The notes under the pieces were generated by a model. That model did no database searches. It was not told the DNA's origin and saw only the letters and a list, made by a program, of their open reading frames with translations. A stretch of 6,600 bases of DNA from Candidatus Methanomethylicus sp. (GTDB lineage: Archaea > Thermoproteota > Methanomethylicia > Methanomethylicales > Methanomethylicaceae), in the NCBI GenBank assembly GCA_028683025.1, contig JAJRAB010000110.1:1-6600 (forward strand), read 5' to 3'. The position numbers were made by a program, and so were the translations under genes. Positions 1 through 6,334 of the stretch are shown here, piece by piece (the first letter of the stretch is position 1; every line of letters begins with the position of its first letter).

Positions 1-771
1 TGCAAAAATGAAACCCATTGCAGGATAGGACACAAGCCATTCTGAAAGGGTTATGGAATTTGGTTTCGGTATTTTTTCCAGATCAACATTGGCACCAACC
101 GAGCTTGCCTCGCACAGCATGGCGAGGCTTCCCAATATACCGGGTGCGCTTACATCTCTTGATGCTGTGAGATAACCATTCTCAATTAATGTGACGATTG
201 TTGAAATCATTCGCTGAAGTTCTTCTTTTTTCTTATTCAGGGTGCTATCAAAGCACTTTACCCAACCCTTCACTCCGAAGGCTCCATCAAGATCTATGGC
301 CATGATTATTTTATCCCCTGGCTTAGCATTAGTCCCCTTTGCAACATGCTTTGCAACACCCACTACTGCTGCATCAATAGCCTCATAGGTGGAATCGGGG
401 TGAGTGTGGCCCTTTAGTAGCTTTATGTCATATCTGTCTAGACCCGCCCTGATTCCTTCGGCCATTTTCCGACGGGTTTCGCTGCTGCCAGAGATAACGT
501 TCACGTAACCCATGGGCTTGGCGCCCTTAACGACCACATCATTGATGTTTACTAAAACTGAGTAATAACCGGCAAACCATGGATCGGATTTCACAAGGTC
601 CTCCGTAATCCCATCAGTAGACACAACTATCTTAAAGTCCCCAACTTCAAAAAAGCCAGCATCATCATAATCAGTTTCGCCAAGTATCTCTACGATCTCT
701 CCTATCTGCCGTTTCCTTTTTAAGCCTTTATAATCCTTCGCAGTTGATAGGATTTTATTGAGTGATTCCAA
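1..771 (-). CDS. Methanogenesis marker protein 2 (PurM/AIR synthase-like), N-terminal part, cut by window edge
   Basis: The minus strand is open from a TTG at 771-769 to the window edge, giving 257 residues without a stop. The protein matches the methanogenesis marker 2 family, which is related to PurM, ThiL and HypE (ATP-using AIR-synthase fold). Visible landmarks are KRKRQIGEIVEILGETDYDD (18-37), STDGI (51-55), SDPWFAGYYSVLVNIND (62-78), GHTHPDS near 121-127, KPGDKII (150-156), and SRDVSAPGILGSLAMLCEAS (204-223), followed by VGANVDLEKIPKP. The exact reaction of the family is unknown; its restriction to methanogens suggests a role in MCR or cofactor biogenesis. No ATG lies in frame after the upstream stop. 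TTG is chosen because TGAGGG lies 7 nt upstream and the resulting N-terminus (MESLNKILSTAKDYKGLKRK) begins where the family begins. The usual GDDAA-type motif of PurM-like proteins is not evident: the equivalent stretch reads EVGDFKIVV. Transcription diverges from the DUF2098 gene. The C-terminus lies outside the window. Confidence 0.85.
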   Translation of the reverse strand, partial: MESLNKILSTAKDYKGLKRKRQIGEIVEILGETDYDDAGFFEVGDFKIVVSTDGITEDLVKSDPWFAGYYSVLVNINDVVVKGAKPMGYVNVISGSSETRRKMAEGIRAGLDRYDIKLLKGHTHPDSTYEAIDAAVVGVAKHVAKGTNAKPGDKIIMAIDLDGAFGVKGWVKCFDSTLNKKKEELQRMISTIVTLIENGYLTASRDVSAPGILGSLAMLCEASSVGANVDLEKIPKPNSITLSEWLVSYPAMGFIFA

Positions 772-839
772 TTTGGAGCCCTCAGATTAATAGGAAAGGA
801 GAACGGAATAGAACATTATAACCTTTGTGGGGAAAATGA
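772..839. promoter_or_regulatory. Divergent promoter region with TATA-like elements
   Basis: This is the 68-bp gap between the two divergent genes. A self-complementary TTATAA at 816-821 could serve either direction. For the minus-strand gene it lies about 45 nt before the TTG, leaving room for a short leader that includes the Shine-Dalgarno site. For the plus-strand gene it is only about 20 nt from the ATG, which is close for a leaderless start. ATTAATA near 786-792 is an alternative TATA element for the plus strand. The positions are read by eye only. Confidence 0.4.
779..784 (-). promoter_or_regulatory. Shine-Dalgarno for the mmp2-like gene, deciding a TTG start
   Basis: On the minus strand TGAGGG ends 7 nt before the TTG at 771-769. 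The frame is closed by a TAA a few codons further upstream and contains no ATG in between, so this site supports the TTG as the start codon. Confidence 0.6.
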
Positions 840-1112
840 ATGAGGCATGCTGAAGGTGATGACGTAGTTTATACAAAGACCGGTACCACCGGAAAGATCG
901 TAAAAATCCATCAGCTTGATGGAAAAACCTGGGCAGAGCTTGACAGCACAGGGCTGTTATATGATATAAATTCCTTGGAACCTAAAAAGGAGATGGAACA
1001 TGCCCGCAGGGTCAAAGAAGCGCGTAGGGAAAAGAAGGAAGATAAAGCTCCTGATTTAACAAAGGATGATGGCACCATTGACACAAGTGGAAGTGTTGCC
1101 GGTGGTGGCTGA
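840..1112 (+). CDS. DUF2098-family small basic protein
   Basis: This 90-residue protein has an N-terminal beta-rich core, roughly residues 5-48. It contains YTKTGTTGKIVKI (11-23), KTWAELDSTGLLYD (29-42) and INSLEP (43-48). This is the pattern of the DUF2098 family, found in methanogenic archaea and looking like a small SH3/KOW-type barrel. A charged, probably helical and disordered tail follows (KKEMEHARRVKEARREKKED, 49-68), ending in a glycine-rich stretch. There are no cysteines, signal peptide or membrane segment, so it is probably cytosolic. The function of the family is unknown; nucleic-acid or protein binding would fit the fold and the basic tail. The start at 840 has a G-rich element (GTGGGG at 827-832) upstream. 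It is the first gene of a two-gene plus-strand unit with the HAD phosphatase 15 bp downstream. Confidence 0.75.
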   Translation: MRHAEGDDVVYTKTGTTGKIVKIHQLDGKTWAELDSTGLLYDINSLEPKKEMEHARRVKEARREKKEDKAPDLTKDDGTIDTSGSVAGGG

Positions 1113-1127
1113 AGGGGCAACAACTCA

Positions 1128-1898
1128 ATGAAAAAGGCAATAGTTCTGGATAAATCAGGAACCATTGTTGATCCTTGCAGGATAATTTACAATCTGGAAA
1201 GCCATGAATGCCTTTACCATATAAATACACTGAAATATGTGATTGATAGGGGTGAAGCCCTCGTTAACCTCAGAGGTCCTCTAAATTCGTTATTCAATGG
1301 AAAGATTGGCAAGATAAGTCTCAAAGCGAGTTGCGCATCGTTTACACCGTTGCCAAAAATTGATCCTGTTTTAATTGAAGACGCGCGAGTGGTGGAAGGA
1401 ATTAAAATAGTATTGAATGAAGCAATAAATCACTGCGGTTCACAAATGGGTGCCTGTGCTGCGCTAATTATCGATCACAAGGGCAGGATAACCCATACAG
1501 TGGGTTTGGGGGGCAGGCTCTATCCTGAAGTCAAAGGATCAGTTCAAAATATGAAGAAAATAGGCATTGACATTTTTCTGGCCACAGGCAATTGCAGGAA
1601 AATGTCGATGGATTGTTCAAAATTGTTGAATATCCCACGCGAATATGTACTCTTTGATGCATCGCCCGAAGACAAACGGGATTTGGTTAAAAAGCTAAGA
1701 GGCTTTTATGGATCCGTTATCATGGTTGGCAATGATTTGAATGATTTGATAGCTATGAAAGAGGCAGATGTATCCATAATCATCAGCAGAGCAGGAGCAA
1801 AAACTCATGTAAAGGTCACTGAGTGCATGGATGTGGACTATGTTGTTCCTTCGCTGATCGACGTTGAGGCCATAGTTGAGAACATTACTCACCCATAA
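1128..1898 (+). CDS. HAD-superfamily phosphatase, soluble P-type ATPase-like (methanogen type)
   Basis: This 256-residue protein has the HAD motifs in order. Motif I is DKSGT (8-12, nucleophile D8; compare DKTGT of P-type ATPases). Motif II is ATGN (152-155). The motif III lysine is K183 in PEDKRDLVKKLR. Motif IV is GNDLNDL (201-207, acidic D203 and D206). This resembles the soluble P-type ATPase-like HAD proteins of archaea (COG4087 type), with no transmembrane segments. The stretch from about 15 to 130 between motifs I and II is long and would form a separate cap, containing CRIIYNLESHECLYHINTLK, an LVNLRGPLNSL segment and cysteines C69, C103 and C110. The substrate is unknown; it presumably hydrolyses a phosphate ester. 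AAGGGG at 1112-1117 precedes the ATG with a 10-nt spacer. It is probably co-transcribed with the DUF2098 gene, and its last 14 bp overlap the end of the opposing DUF483 gene. Confidence 0.82.
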   Translation: MKKAIVLDKSGTIVDPCRIIYNLESHECLYHINTLKYVIDRGEALVNLRGPLNSLFNGKIGKISLKASCASFTPLPKIDPVLIEDARVVEGIKIVLNEAINHCGSQMGACAALIIDHKGRITHTVGLGGRLYPEVKGSVQNMKKIGIDIFLATGNCRKMSMDCSKLLNIPREYVLFDASPEDKRDLVKKLRGFYGSVIMVGNDLNDLIAMKEADVSIIISRAGAKTHVKVTECMDVDYVVPSLIDVEAIVENITHP

Positions 1899-2475
1899 AC
1901 TCATAGTAATGTTCCTGGTATTCGGAATGGCAGTGAGGCAATAAAATCGCGAGTTCCTTTTCGAGTTTTTTTAGATTAGCAACACTACTCTTCGGGATAA
2001 AACCTACTAAACCCTTGGATATAGCTTCATCGCAATAAATGCTGTGCGGAATAAAACCAGCTGTCGTTACAAAAACTTCTCCATTGGGTTTCATTTCACT
2101 TCGATGCTTTTCATCAAGGCCATAGCGTATCTCCTCTGAAAAAGATTTTATGCAGCAATCAGGGTAGTTCAAGAAATGTCCAATTTCAAAATCAGAAATT
2201 TCTTTTGAAAATATGCCAATTTGAGTGGATATATATGGATCAAGAGCGGGTCGTATCGACGGGTTATATTTAAAGACAATTTTAACTTGGGTTTCTAATC
2301 TTTGCATTATATCAAATAAACGATCATCTATAAAGAGCTTGGCTAAATGCGCTGCAAAATTAGGGAATTGAGGATACGCCTTACTTGCAAGGTCTGGATC
2401 AAATTCCATTGAAAGATTTTTAAGGATATTGTAGATTCTCTGCAACTCGGATGATCCTTTGGATGCATAGGTCAT
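1885..2475 (-). CDS. DUF483-family protein, directly downstream of mcrA
   Basis: This 196-residue protein carries the hallmarks of DUF483, a family of unknown function known mainly from methanogens. They are NYPDCCIKSF (103-112) and, about 30 residues on, GEVFVTTAGFIPHSIYCDEA (132-151). C107, C108 and C148, perhaps with H100 and H144, are placed to bind a metal, but this is inferred. The N-terminal 95 residues look helical (LQRIYNILKNL, LFIDDRLFDIMQRLETQVKI). There is no signal peptide or membrane segment. The ATG at 2475 is preceded by AAGGGA with a 5-nt spacer. The gene lies 55 bp after mcrA on the same strand, across a T-rich spacer, and could be the last gene of the mcr transcript. Hand counts of four 60-base lines give about 33% GC, against about 50% in lines from mcrA and mcrG. 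It overlaps the HAD gene tail to tail. Confidence 0.75.
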   Translation of the reverse strand: MTYASKGSSELQRIYNILKNLSMEFDPDLASKAYPQFPNFAAHLAKLFIDDRLFDIMQRLETQVKIVFKYNPSIRPALDPYISTQIGIFSKEISDFEIGHFLNYPDCCIKSFSEEIRYGLDEKHRSEMKPNGEVFVTTAGFIPHSIYCDEAISKGLVGFIPKSSVANLKKLEKELAILLPHCHSEYQEHYYEFMGE

Positions 2476-2495
2476 AAAAATCCCTTAAAAATATT

Positions 2496-2516
2496 AAAAA
2501 ATAAAAAAAGAAAAAA
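2496..2516 (-). terminator. T-rich terminator or attenuator after mcrA
   Basis: Read on the minus strand, three T runs (T6-C-T7-A-T6) lie 15-35 nt after the mcrA stop. Archaeal transcription commonly ends at such oligo-T tracts without a hairpin. The DUF483 gene follows on the same strand, so the tract may reduce rather than abolish read-through. The AT-rich end (TTTAATATT, about 2490-2498) also looks TATA-like. However, it lies only about 19 nt before the DUF483 ATG, too close for a leader carrying the AAGGGA site. Confidence 0.55.
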
Positions 2517-2530
2517 GGGAAGTTGGGTTT

Positions 2531-4201
2531 TTACTTGGGCGGGATGATAAGGGTCCTCTCGCCTGCTGGCATGAATTCCCTCAATGCACCCTTTCCGAAG
2601 CAGAGCCTCGGGTGAGTGAAGTCGAAAATCAGATTCTTGTCTGCGAATGCAATCTTTACCAATGGGTTGGTTGTCCATGCATCGTTCCTTCCGCCGTGGG
2701 CAGCTGAAACGATACCAGTGTATGCAGACTGATGTCCGACGTTCAGGGCGTAGTTGGGGTAGTTCGTACCTCTCAGGTTGAACGGGAGGCCTTCGTCGCT
2801 TCTGTAGGAGAAGCTGTTCACAGAGCCGCATTGGTCCTGCTGGTCGTAACCGTAGAAGCCAAGCCTGCCAAGTTCTTCCTTATGCAGTAATTGGCTTAGG
2901 TACCATGCATTGATACCTGCTGTGGAGTGACCTGTTGCAAGGGATACTGCGACACCTGCTCCTGCTGCAACGACTGCTGCCCTCTGGGATCCACCAAAGT
3001 GGGTTTCCATCAGTGCGGGGTACTTCTCATATTGGTCAAGACCATAGAGTGAGACATCGGTTCCGATTTCCTTGATCAAGTCCCACGATGGCTTGGTCTT
3101 GCCGAAGCCTCCGTACTTCTTCTTGACGAGGTCTGCACCATAGTAGCAGAAGTCGTCGAGGACATCATCAGTGTAGGTGCAAGTTGCATATTGTGTAAAG
3201 CCTACTCCGCCTGACATGTAGCTGCCAAGATAGATCTGGTCGTAGAGAACTGCAGCCATTGAGATAGCCTCAAGTGCAACCCAGACTGGGTCATCCGGCT
3301 TGACCCTGGATGCTTGGCAGATATCCGCCATATAGCCCAGAGGTATGCCGCCTGGCTCGTTGGGACCTCTTGCTCTCCTCCATGGCATCAATGTTCCCAT
3401 TTCAATTACTTCTGCGTGTTTTGCAGCAAAGGCGAATTCACCGATTGCAGCTTCACCAGCCATCAGCTTGTAGCTGTTGACCATTGCCATGCAGATCTGC
3501 ATTGCAGACCATCTTGACATGGTTCCACCGTCGCAGGTGGTTGCAACCAATGTTGGCATGCGCAATACTTGGTAAATCTTCTTTCCAACAGCGGCTTTCA
3601 GCTGCTTAGCTTGGTCAGCTGGGAATTCTTTGTTGATGTCTATGAGGAACCTCTTGTCGATCTCGTCAGCGGTCTCATCGTCACCGGTGAAGACCTTAAG
3701 ATAGCTGTCTGAGACCAGACCGGGGTTTGTCTCAACCATGTGTTCCTGAATTACAGCAGCACCTGGCAGTGCATGTTCCAGTACTTCTATGTAGTGGTTT
3801 ACTGTCTCTGGAGTAACTTCCTTGCCCAAACGCTTCTGTAGCACCATGTGCGCAGAATCAAGACCAACAATGACTGTCCTCTTGATATCGTGCCACATCT
3901 GCTGCATTGCGGCATTGTTTATGAAGTGAAGGTCGTCACCCTCTACGTAGATATCCGAATCGGATATGCGGTAGGGCATCAGAACCCTCTGACCCAATGG
4001 AATACCGCCGAGGTGCATGTCTGGGTTATAGAATGGGACGCCTCTTTCCTTTGCTAGCTTCTTTCCCTCTGCTACGAATTCAGTCTTCCTCTTGGACTGC
4101 TTCCATCCGTTATAGATGTAGTATTTTGTGTATTTATCTTCTGGAGATTCTTTGAATTTCTTCCTTAGTGCTTCCAAGAACATACCTTTTTCAGTGGTCA
4201 T
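2531..4201 (-). CDS. mcrA: Methyl-coenzyme M reductase subunit alpha
   Basis: This 556-residue catalytic subunit is full length for the family (about 550). MCR converts methyl-CoM and coenzyme B to methane and the heterodisulfide, using nickel cofactor F430. Residues equivalent to those known in Methanothermobacter marburgensis are visible: Q152 (axial Ni ligand, in VIQEHMVET), R230, K261 and H262 (KHAEVI; methylhistidine site), R275 and R276 (coenzyme B contact and methylarginine site), F335 and Y338 in GGVGFTQY, Q406 in FGGSQRAAV (methylglutamine site), F449, Y450, and G451 (thioglycine site), D456 (didehydroaspartate site) and C458 (methylcysteine site). Which sites are actually modified cannot be read from DNA. 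Odd points are Q454 where leucine is usual (YDLQDQCG reads YDQQDQCG), T479 in RGTNYPNY where proline is usual, and C341 in ATCTYTDD. The C-terminus PAGERTLIIPPK is typical. The ATG at 4201 has AGGAGG 9 nt upstream. It is the third gene of mcrBGA. Confidence 0.98.
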   Translation of the reverse strand: MTTEKGMFLEALRKKFKESPEDKYTKYYIYNGWKQSKRKTEFVAEGKKLAKERGVPFYNPDMHLGGIPLGQRVLMPYRISDSDIYVEGDDLHFINNAAMQQMWHDIKRTVIVGLDSAHMVLQKRLGKEVTPETVNHYIEVLEHALPGAAVIQEHMVETNPGLVSDSYLKVFTGDDETADEIDKRFLIDINKEFPADQAKQLKAAVGKKIYQVLRMPTLVATTCDGGTMSRWSAMQICMAMVNSYKLMAGEAAIGEFAFAAKHAEVIEMGTLMPWRRARGPNEPGGIPLGYMADICQASRVKPDDPVWVALEAISMAAVLYDQIYLGSYMSGGVGFTQYATCTYTDDVLDDFCYYGADLVKKKYGGFGKTKPSWDLIKEIGTDVSLYGLDQYEKYPALMETHFGGSQRAAVVAAGAGVAVSLATGHSTAGINAWYLSQLLHKEELGRLGFYGYDQQDQCGSVNSFSYRSDEGLPFNLRGTNYPNYALNVGHQSAYTGIVSAAHGGRNDAWTTNPLVKIAFADKNLIFDFTHPRLCFGKGALREFMPAGERTLIIPPK

Positions 4202-4210
4202 TTTTCATTT

Positions 4211-4216
4211 CCTCCT
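4211..4216 (-). promoter_or_regulatory. Shine-Dalgarno of mcrA, abutting the mcrG stop
   Basis: AGGAGG begins immediately after the mcrG TAA (4219-4217) and lies 9 nt before the mcrA ATG. A nearer ATG at 4208-4206 is out of frame and closes after five codons. The arrangement favours translational coupling. Confidence 0.75.
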
Positions 4217-4993
4217 TTACATCCCCTTGACCTTGTTTGGATCAAAGCCAGCTTCGGTCCTCAGCATGTGAAGCCTCTCTATGAAGCTTACAAGCTCCTT
4301 GTCATCTCTGAACGCGTCGCCATCACACCTGAATTCGCTTGTGCGCTTGCGCAGTTCGTCTTCCTTAATTGGCTTTCCAACAGCGATTGGCTTGTCCAAT
4401 GGGACTCCGATCTGGTCCTTTACGTAAACGACCTCACCGGATTTCTTGTCGAAGATGTACCTCTTGAGCATATCGAACATCAAGCCGTTCTCGTCAAGTC
4501 GCAGAGAATGGCCGTGGACTGTTGCACCCCTCATAGCTGACCTTGCGGGGTCAAAGATTTCAGTCTCGACAAGCTCCTTAGCAATCTTCTCAAGGTCCCT
4601 TTCCCTGGCCTCTAGTGGGACACGTCCTGAAAGGACACCGATGTCTACTCCCCGGTACCTTGTGTGGCCCATCCAAGCTCTCATGTATGGTGGGACTGGT
4701 GCGAAGTAAACGGAGTCGGTGAATTGGATATACCTGATTCTGTCACCAGCTTTAGCGCCTGGCGTTGGTTCAACCAATTCCCTAATCGGGCAGGCTGGCT
4801 CTCCCATCTCCGCAAGGGGCGGGTGAGTGCTCTTATAGGCTTCGCCTGGGACCCTGTGACCCATCAGTTTTACAACGTCGTCGTCGCTGACAGTTCTCAG
4901 CTTCTCCAACTTGTAGGACGGATCAAGGTATTTCTTCCTGTTTGCCGAAACCTTGGATTTTCCTGGGTAGAATTGTGGTTTATAATTTGCCAT
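4217..4993 (-). CDS. mcrG: Methyl-coenzyme M reductase subunit gamma
   Basis: This is the 258-residue gamma subunit of the alpha2-beta2-gamma2 MCR complex; family members are about 250-260 residues. Typical segments in order are QFYPGKSKVSANRKKYLDP (7-25), VVKLMGHRVPGEAYKSTHPP (40-59), AKAGDRIRYIQFTDSVYFAP (80-99), LSGR (121-124), EARERDLEKIAKELVETEIF (128-147), RGATVHGHSLRLDENG (155-170) and the C-terminal LHMLRTEAGF. R124 corresponds to the active-site arginine gamma-Arg120 of M. marburgensis, which lies near the coenzyme M site. It is followed by valine where LSGRQ is common. The gene starts 2 bp after the mcrB stop and has a strong Shine-Dalgarno site inside the mcrB end. No mcrD or mcrC separates it from mcrB, unlike the mcrBDCGA order of many methanogens. 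Confidence 0.97.
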   Translation of the reverse strand: MANYKPQFYPGKSKVSANRKKYLDPSYKLEKLRTVSDDDVVKLMGHRVPGEAYKSTHPPLAEMGEPACPIRELVEPTPGAKAGDRIRYIQFTDSVYFAPVPPYMRAWMGHTRYRGVDIGVLSGRVPLEARERDLEKIAKELVETEIFDPARSAMRGATVHGHSLRLDENGLMFDMLKRYIFDKKSGEVVYVKDQIGVPLDKPIAVGKPIKEDELRKRTSEFRCDGDAFRDDKELVSFIERLHMLRTEAGFDPNKVKGM

Positions 4994-4995
4994 GT

Positions 4996-6330
4996 TTAGA
5001 CTCCTCCTTTAATCTTGACCGCAGCCTCATTCACGAAGCGCAGTGGTTCCCTAAGCTCTGGCACTTCACTGAGTACTTCACCAACTGCTCCGCTGATTTT
5101 CTCTGGAGTGTAGATGGTTGTACCCGCATCAAGTGCAACAGCTGCTGCAACGCATGGGATTGTGAAACCCTTGCTGTGCCTTGTGACGATGTGGTTGCCG
5201 TGGAAGACTGCTGGGTTGCCTCCGCCGTAGATCGAGTGGCTGAAGAAGGCCATTTCAACACCTGTACCTGCTACCCTACCAAAATCACATCCTGGCAGAC
5301 CTGTTTCTCTTTCAACTAGATCGTTGAAGTAGATGAAGACAGATGGAGTATGCTGCATGGATCTGCATGAACCGCAGGTTACCATAATGCCTGCAAGCAT
5401 GCCTGCAGCTGTGTATGCATTCCATTTGTTCAGGTCGTCAGTTGTATAGGGTGTAAAGCCAGATGCGGTCTTTTCGATTGGCTTAATTACGCCATCAGCA
5501 ATTGCCCTCTTGACTGTAGACGCTACTACGTCACCAAGGGTTCCTGTCTTGGCATTTTCCTTGGTAATATCATAGACCAAATTGTTTACATTCAGTCCCT
5601 GATATGCAAGGCCAAGTAGATGTAGCCTCTCGAATGGGCCGATTGCATCTCCCATTTCGAACATAGCTGCCTGCTCCATGATTGAAGACAGAGCTGCTGC
5701 GTTCATGGCATTTTTCTTAGTAATTAGGGCAATGTGTGCTGCTGGAACGTTTCTCAGCGCATAACCCATTCCCTCATTCTGCTGTGGTACGGACAATAAT
5801 GACGAGACGTTTCCGCCTAACATTTCCATGGTCTCAGGATATCTTCCCCAAACTGCTGCATGGACTAGGTCCGCATCCCAGATGTTTACCTTGCAATTGT
5901 CAATGATTGTGCAACAGAGAGCTGCTGCAGTTGAAGTTGCTCCGGTCGTATATTCGACACCTGCATTCATCCTCTTAGCGGGTACCCTCACCAGAAGGTG
6001 CTTCCCACCCTTGAGAACTTTTACCTCAGTGTCGTCATCCTTTGATACTTGCAGAGCTTTCTTCATGGAATCAGCGATGCTATTTGCATCCTTGACAAGG
6101 TCCAACTTAAGAGACCTGCCCCTGATGATGCACCACTTACCTCCAACTTCACCTGTATCAAGAGCTTTCTGCACGCCCTCTAGGTTTACTGAAACGCTTT
6201 GTTTCACAAAGGAAACTATTTGTTGTATGGCTGGGTTTTGCAACGGACTCAAAGCCTCTATCGGTACTTTAGAGGCGAAAACGCGGCCACGATCGTCGTA
6301 TAGGTCCACTTTATCTGCATATTTCGCCAT
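4996..6330 (-). CDS. mcrB: Methyl-coenzyme M reductase subunit beta
   Basis: This 444-residue beta subunit is very close to the 443 residues of M. marburgensis McrB. The frame is open upstream to an ATG at 6405, but the start at 6330 is chosen. It gives the conserved N-terminus MAKYADKVDLYDDRGRVFAS, has GAGGAG upstream, and avoids 25 non-family residues that would cover the likely TATA box. Landmarks are SPLQNPAIQQIV (28-39), NAAALSSIMEQAAMFEMGDA (210-229), GPFERLHLLGLAYQGLN (231-247), LPGCDFGRVAGTG (345-357) and FFSHSIYGGGNP (362-373). F362, S366 and Y368 match the active-site positions Phe361, Ser365 and Tyr367. H380, in NGNH-type context (FHGNHIVTRHSKGF), matches the coenzyme B contact His379. 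The subunit is rich in cysteine (67, 139, 140, 146, 319, 322, 348, 393). It is the first gene of the operon. Confidence 0.97.
   Translation of the reverse strand: MAKYADKVDLYDDRGRVFASKVPIEALSPLQNPAIQQIVSFVKQSVSVNLEGVQKALDTGEVGGKWCIIRGRSLKLDLVKDANSIADSMKKALQVSKDDDTEVKVLKGGKHLLVRVPAKRMNAGVEYTTGATSTAAALCCTIIDNCKVNIWDADLVHAAVWGRYPETMEMLGGNVSSLLSVPQQNEGMGYALRNVPAAHIALITKKNAMNAAALSSIMEQAAMFEMGDAIGPFERLHLLGLAYQGLNVNNLVYDITKENAKTGTLGDVVASTVKRAIADGVIKPIEKTASGFTPYTTDDLNKWNAYTAAGMLAGIMVTCGSCRSMQHTPSVFIYFNDLVERETGLPGCDFGRVAGTGVEMAFFSHSIYGGGNPAVFHGNHIVTRHSKGFTIPCVAAAVALDAGTTIYTPEKISGAVGEVLSEVPELREPLRFVNEAAVKIKGGV
5001..5008 (-). promoter_or_regulatory. Shine-Dalgarno of mcrG inside the 3' end of mcrB
   Basis: AGGAGGAG lies within the last codons of mcrB, which encode KGGV, and ends 7 nt before the mcrG ATG. 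The mcrB stop lies in the spacer. Termination on mcrB and initiation on mcrG are therefore probably coupled. Confidence 0.75.
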
Positions 6331-6334
6331 AGGA

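Noticed and set aside
911..1230. Minus-strand open frames opposite DUF2098 and the start of the HAD gene
   Set aside because: The plus-strand genes fit known families and have a sensible operon layout; the antisense products have no recognisable features.
2472..2831. Minus-strand 119-codon frame within the end of mcrA
   Set aside because: It is an arginine-rich shadow in another frame of mcrA, with a tail translated from the T-rich spacer.
4268..5319. Several plus-strand open frames opposite mcrG and the end of mcrB
   Set aside because: They overlap each other and the conserved minus-strand genes, and their translations are low-complexity shadow sequences without family resemblance.
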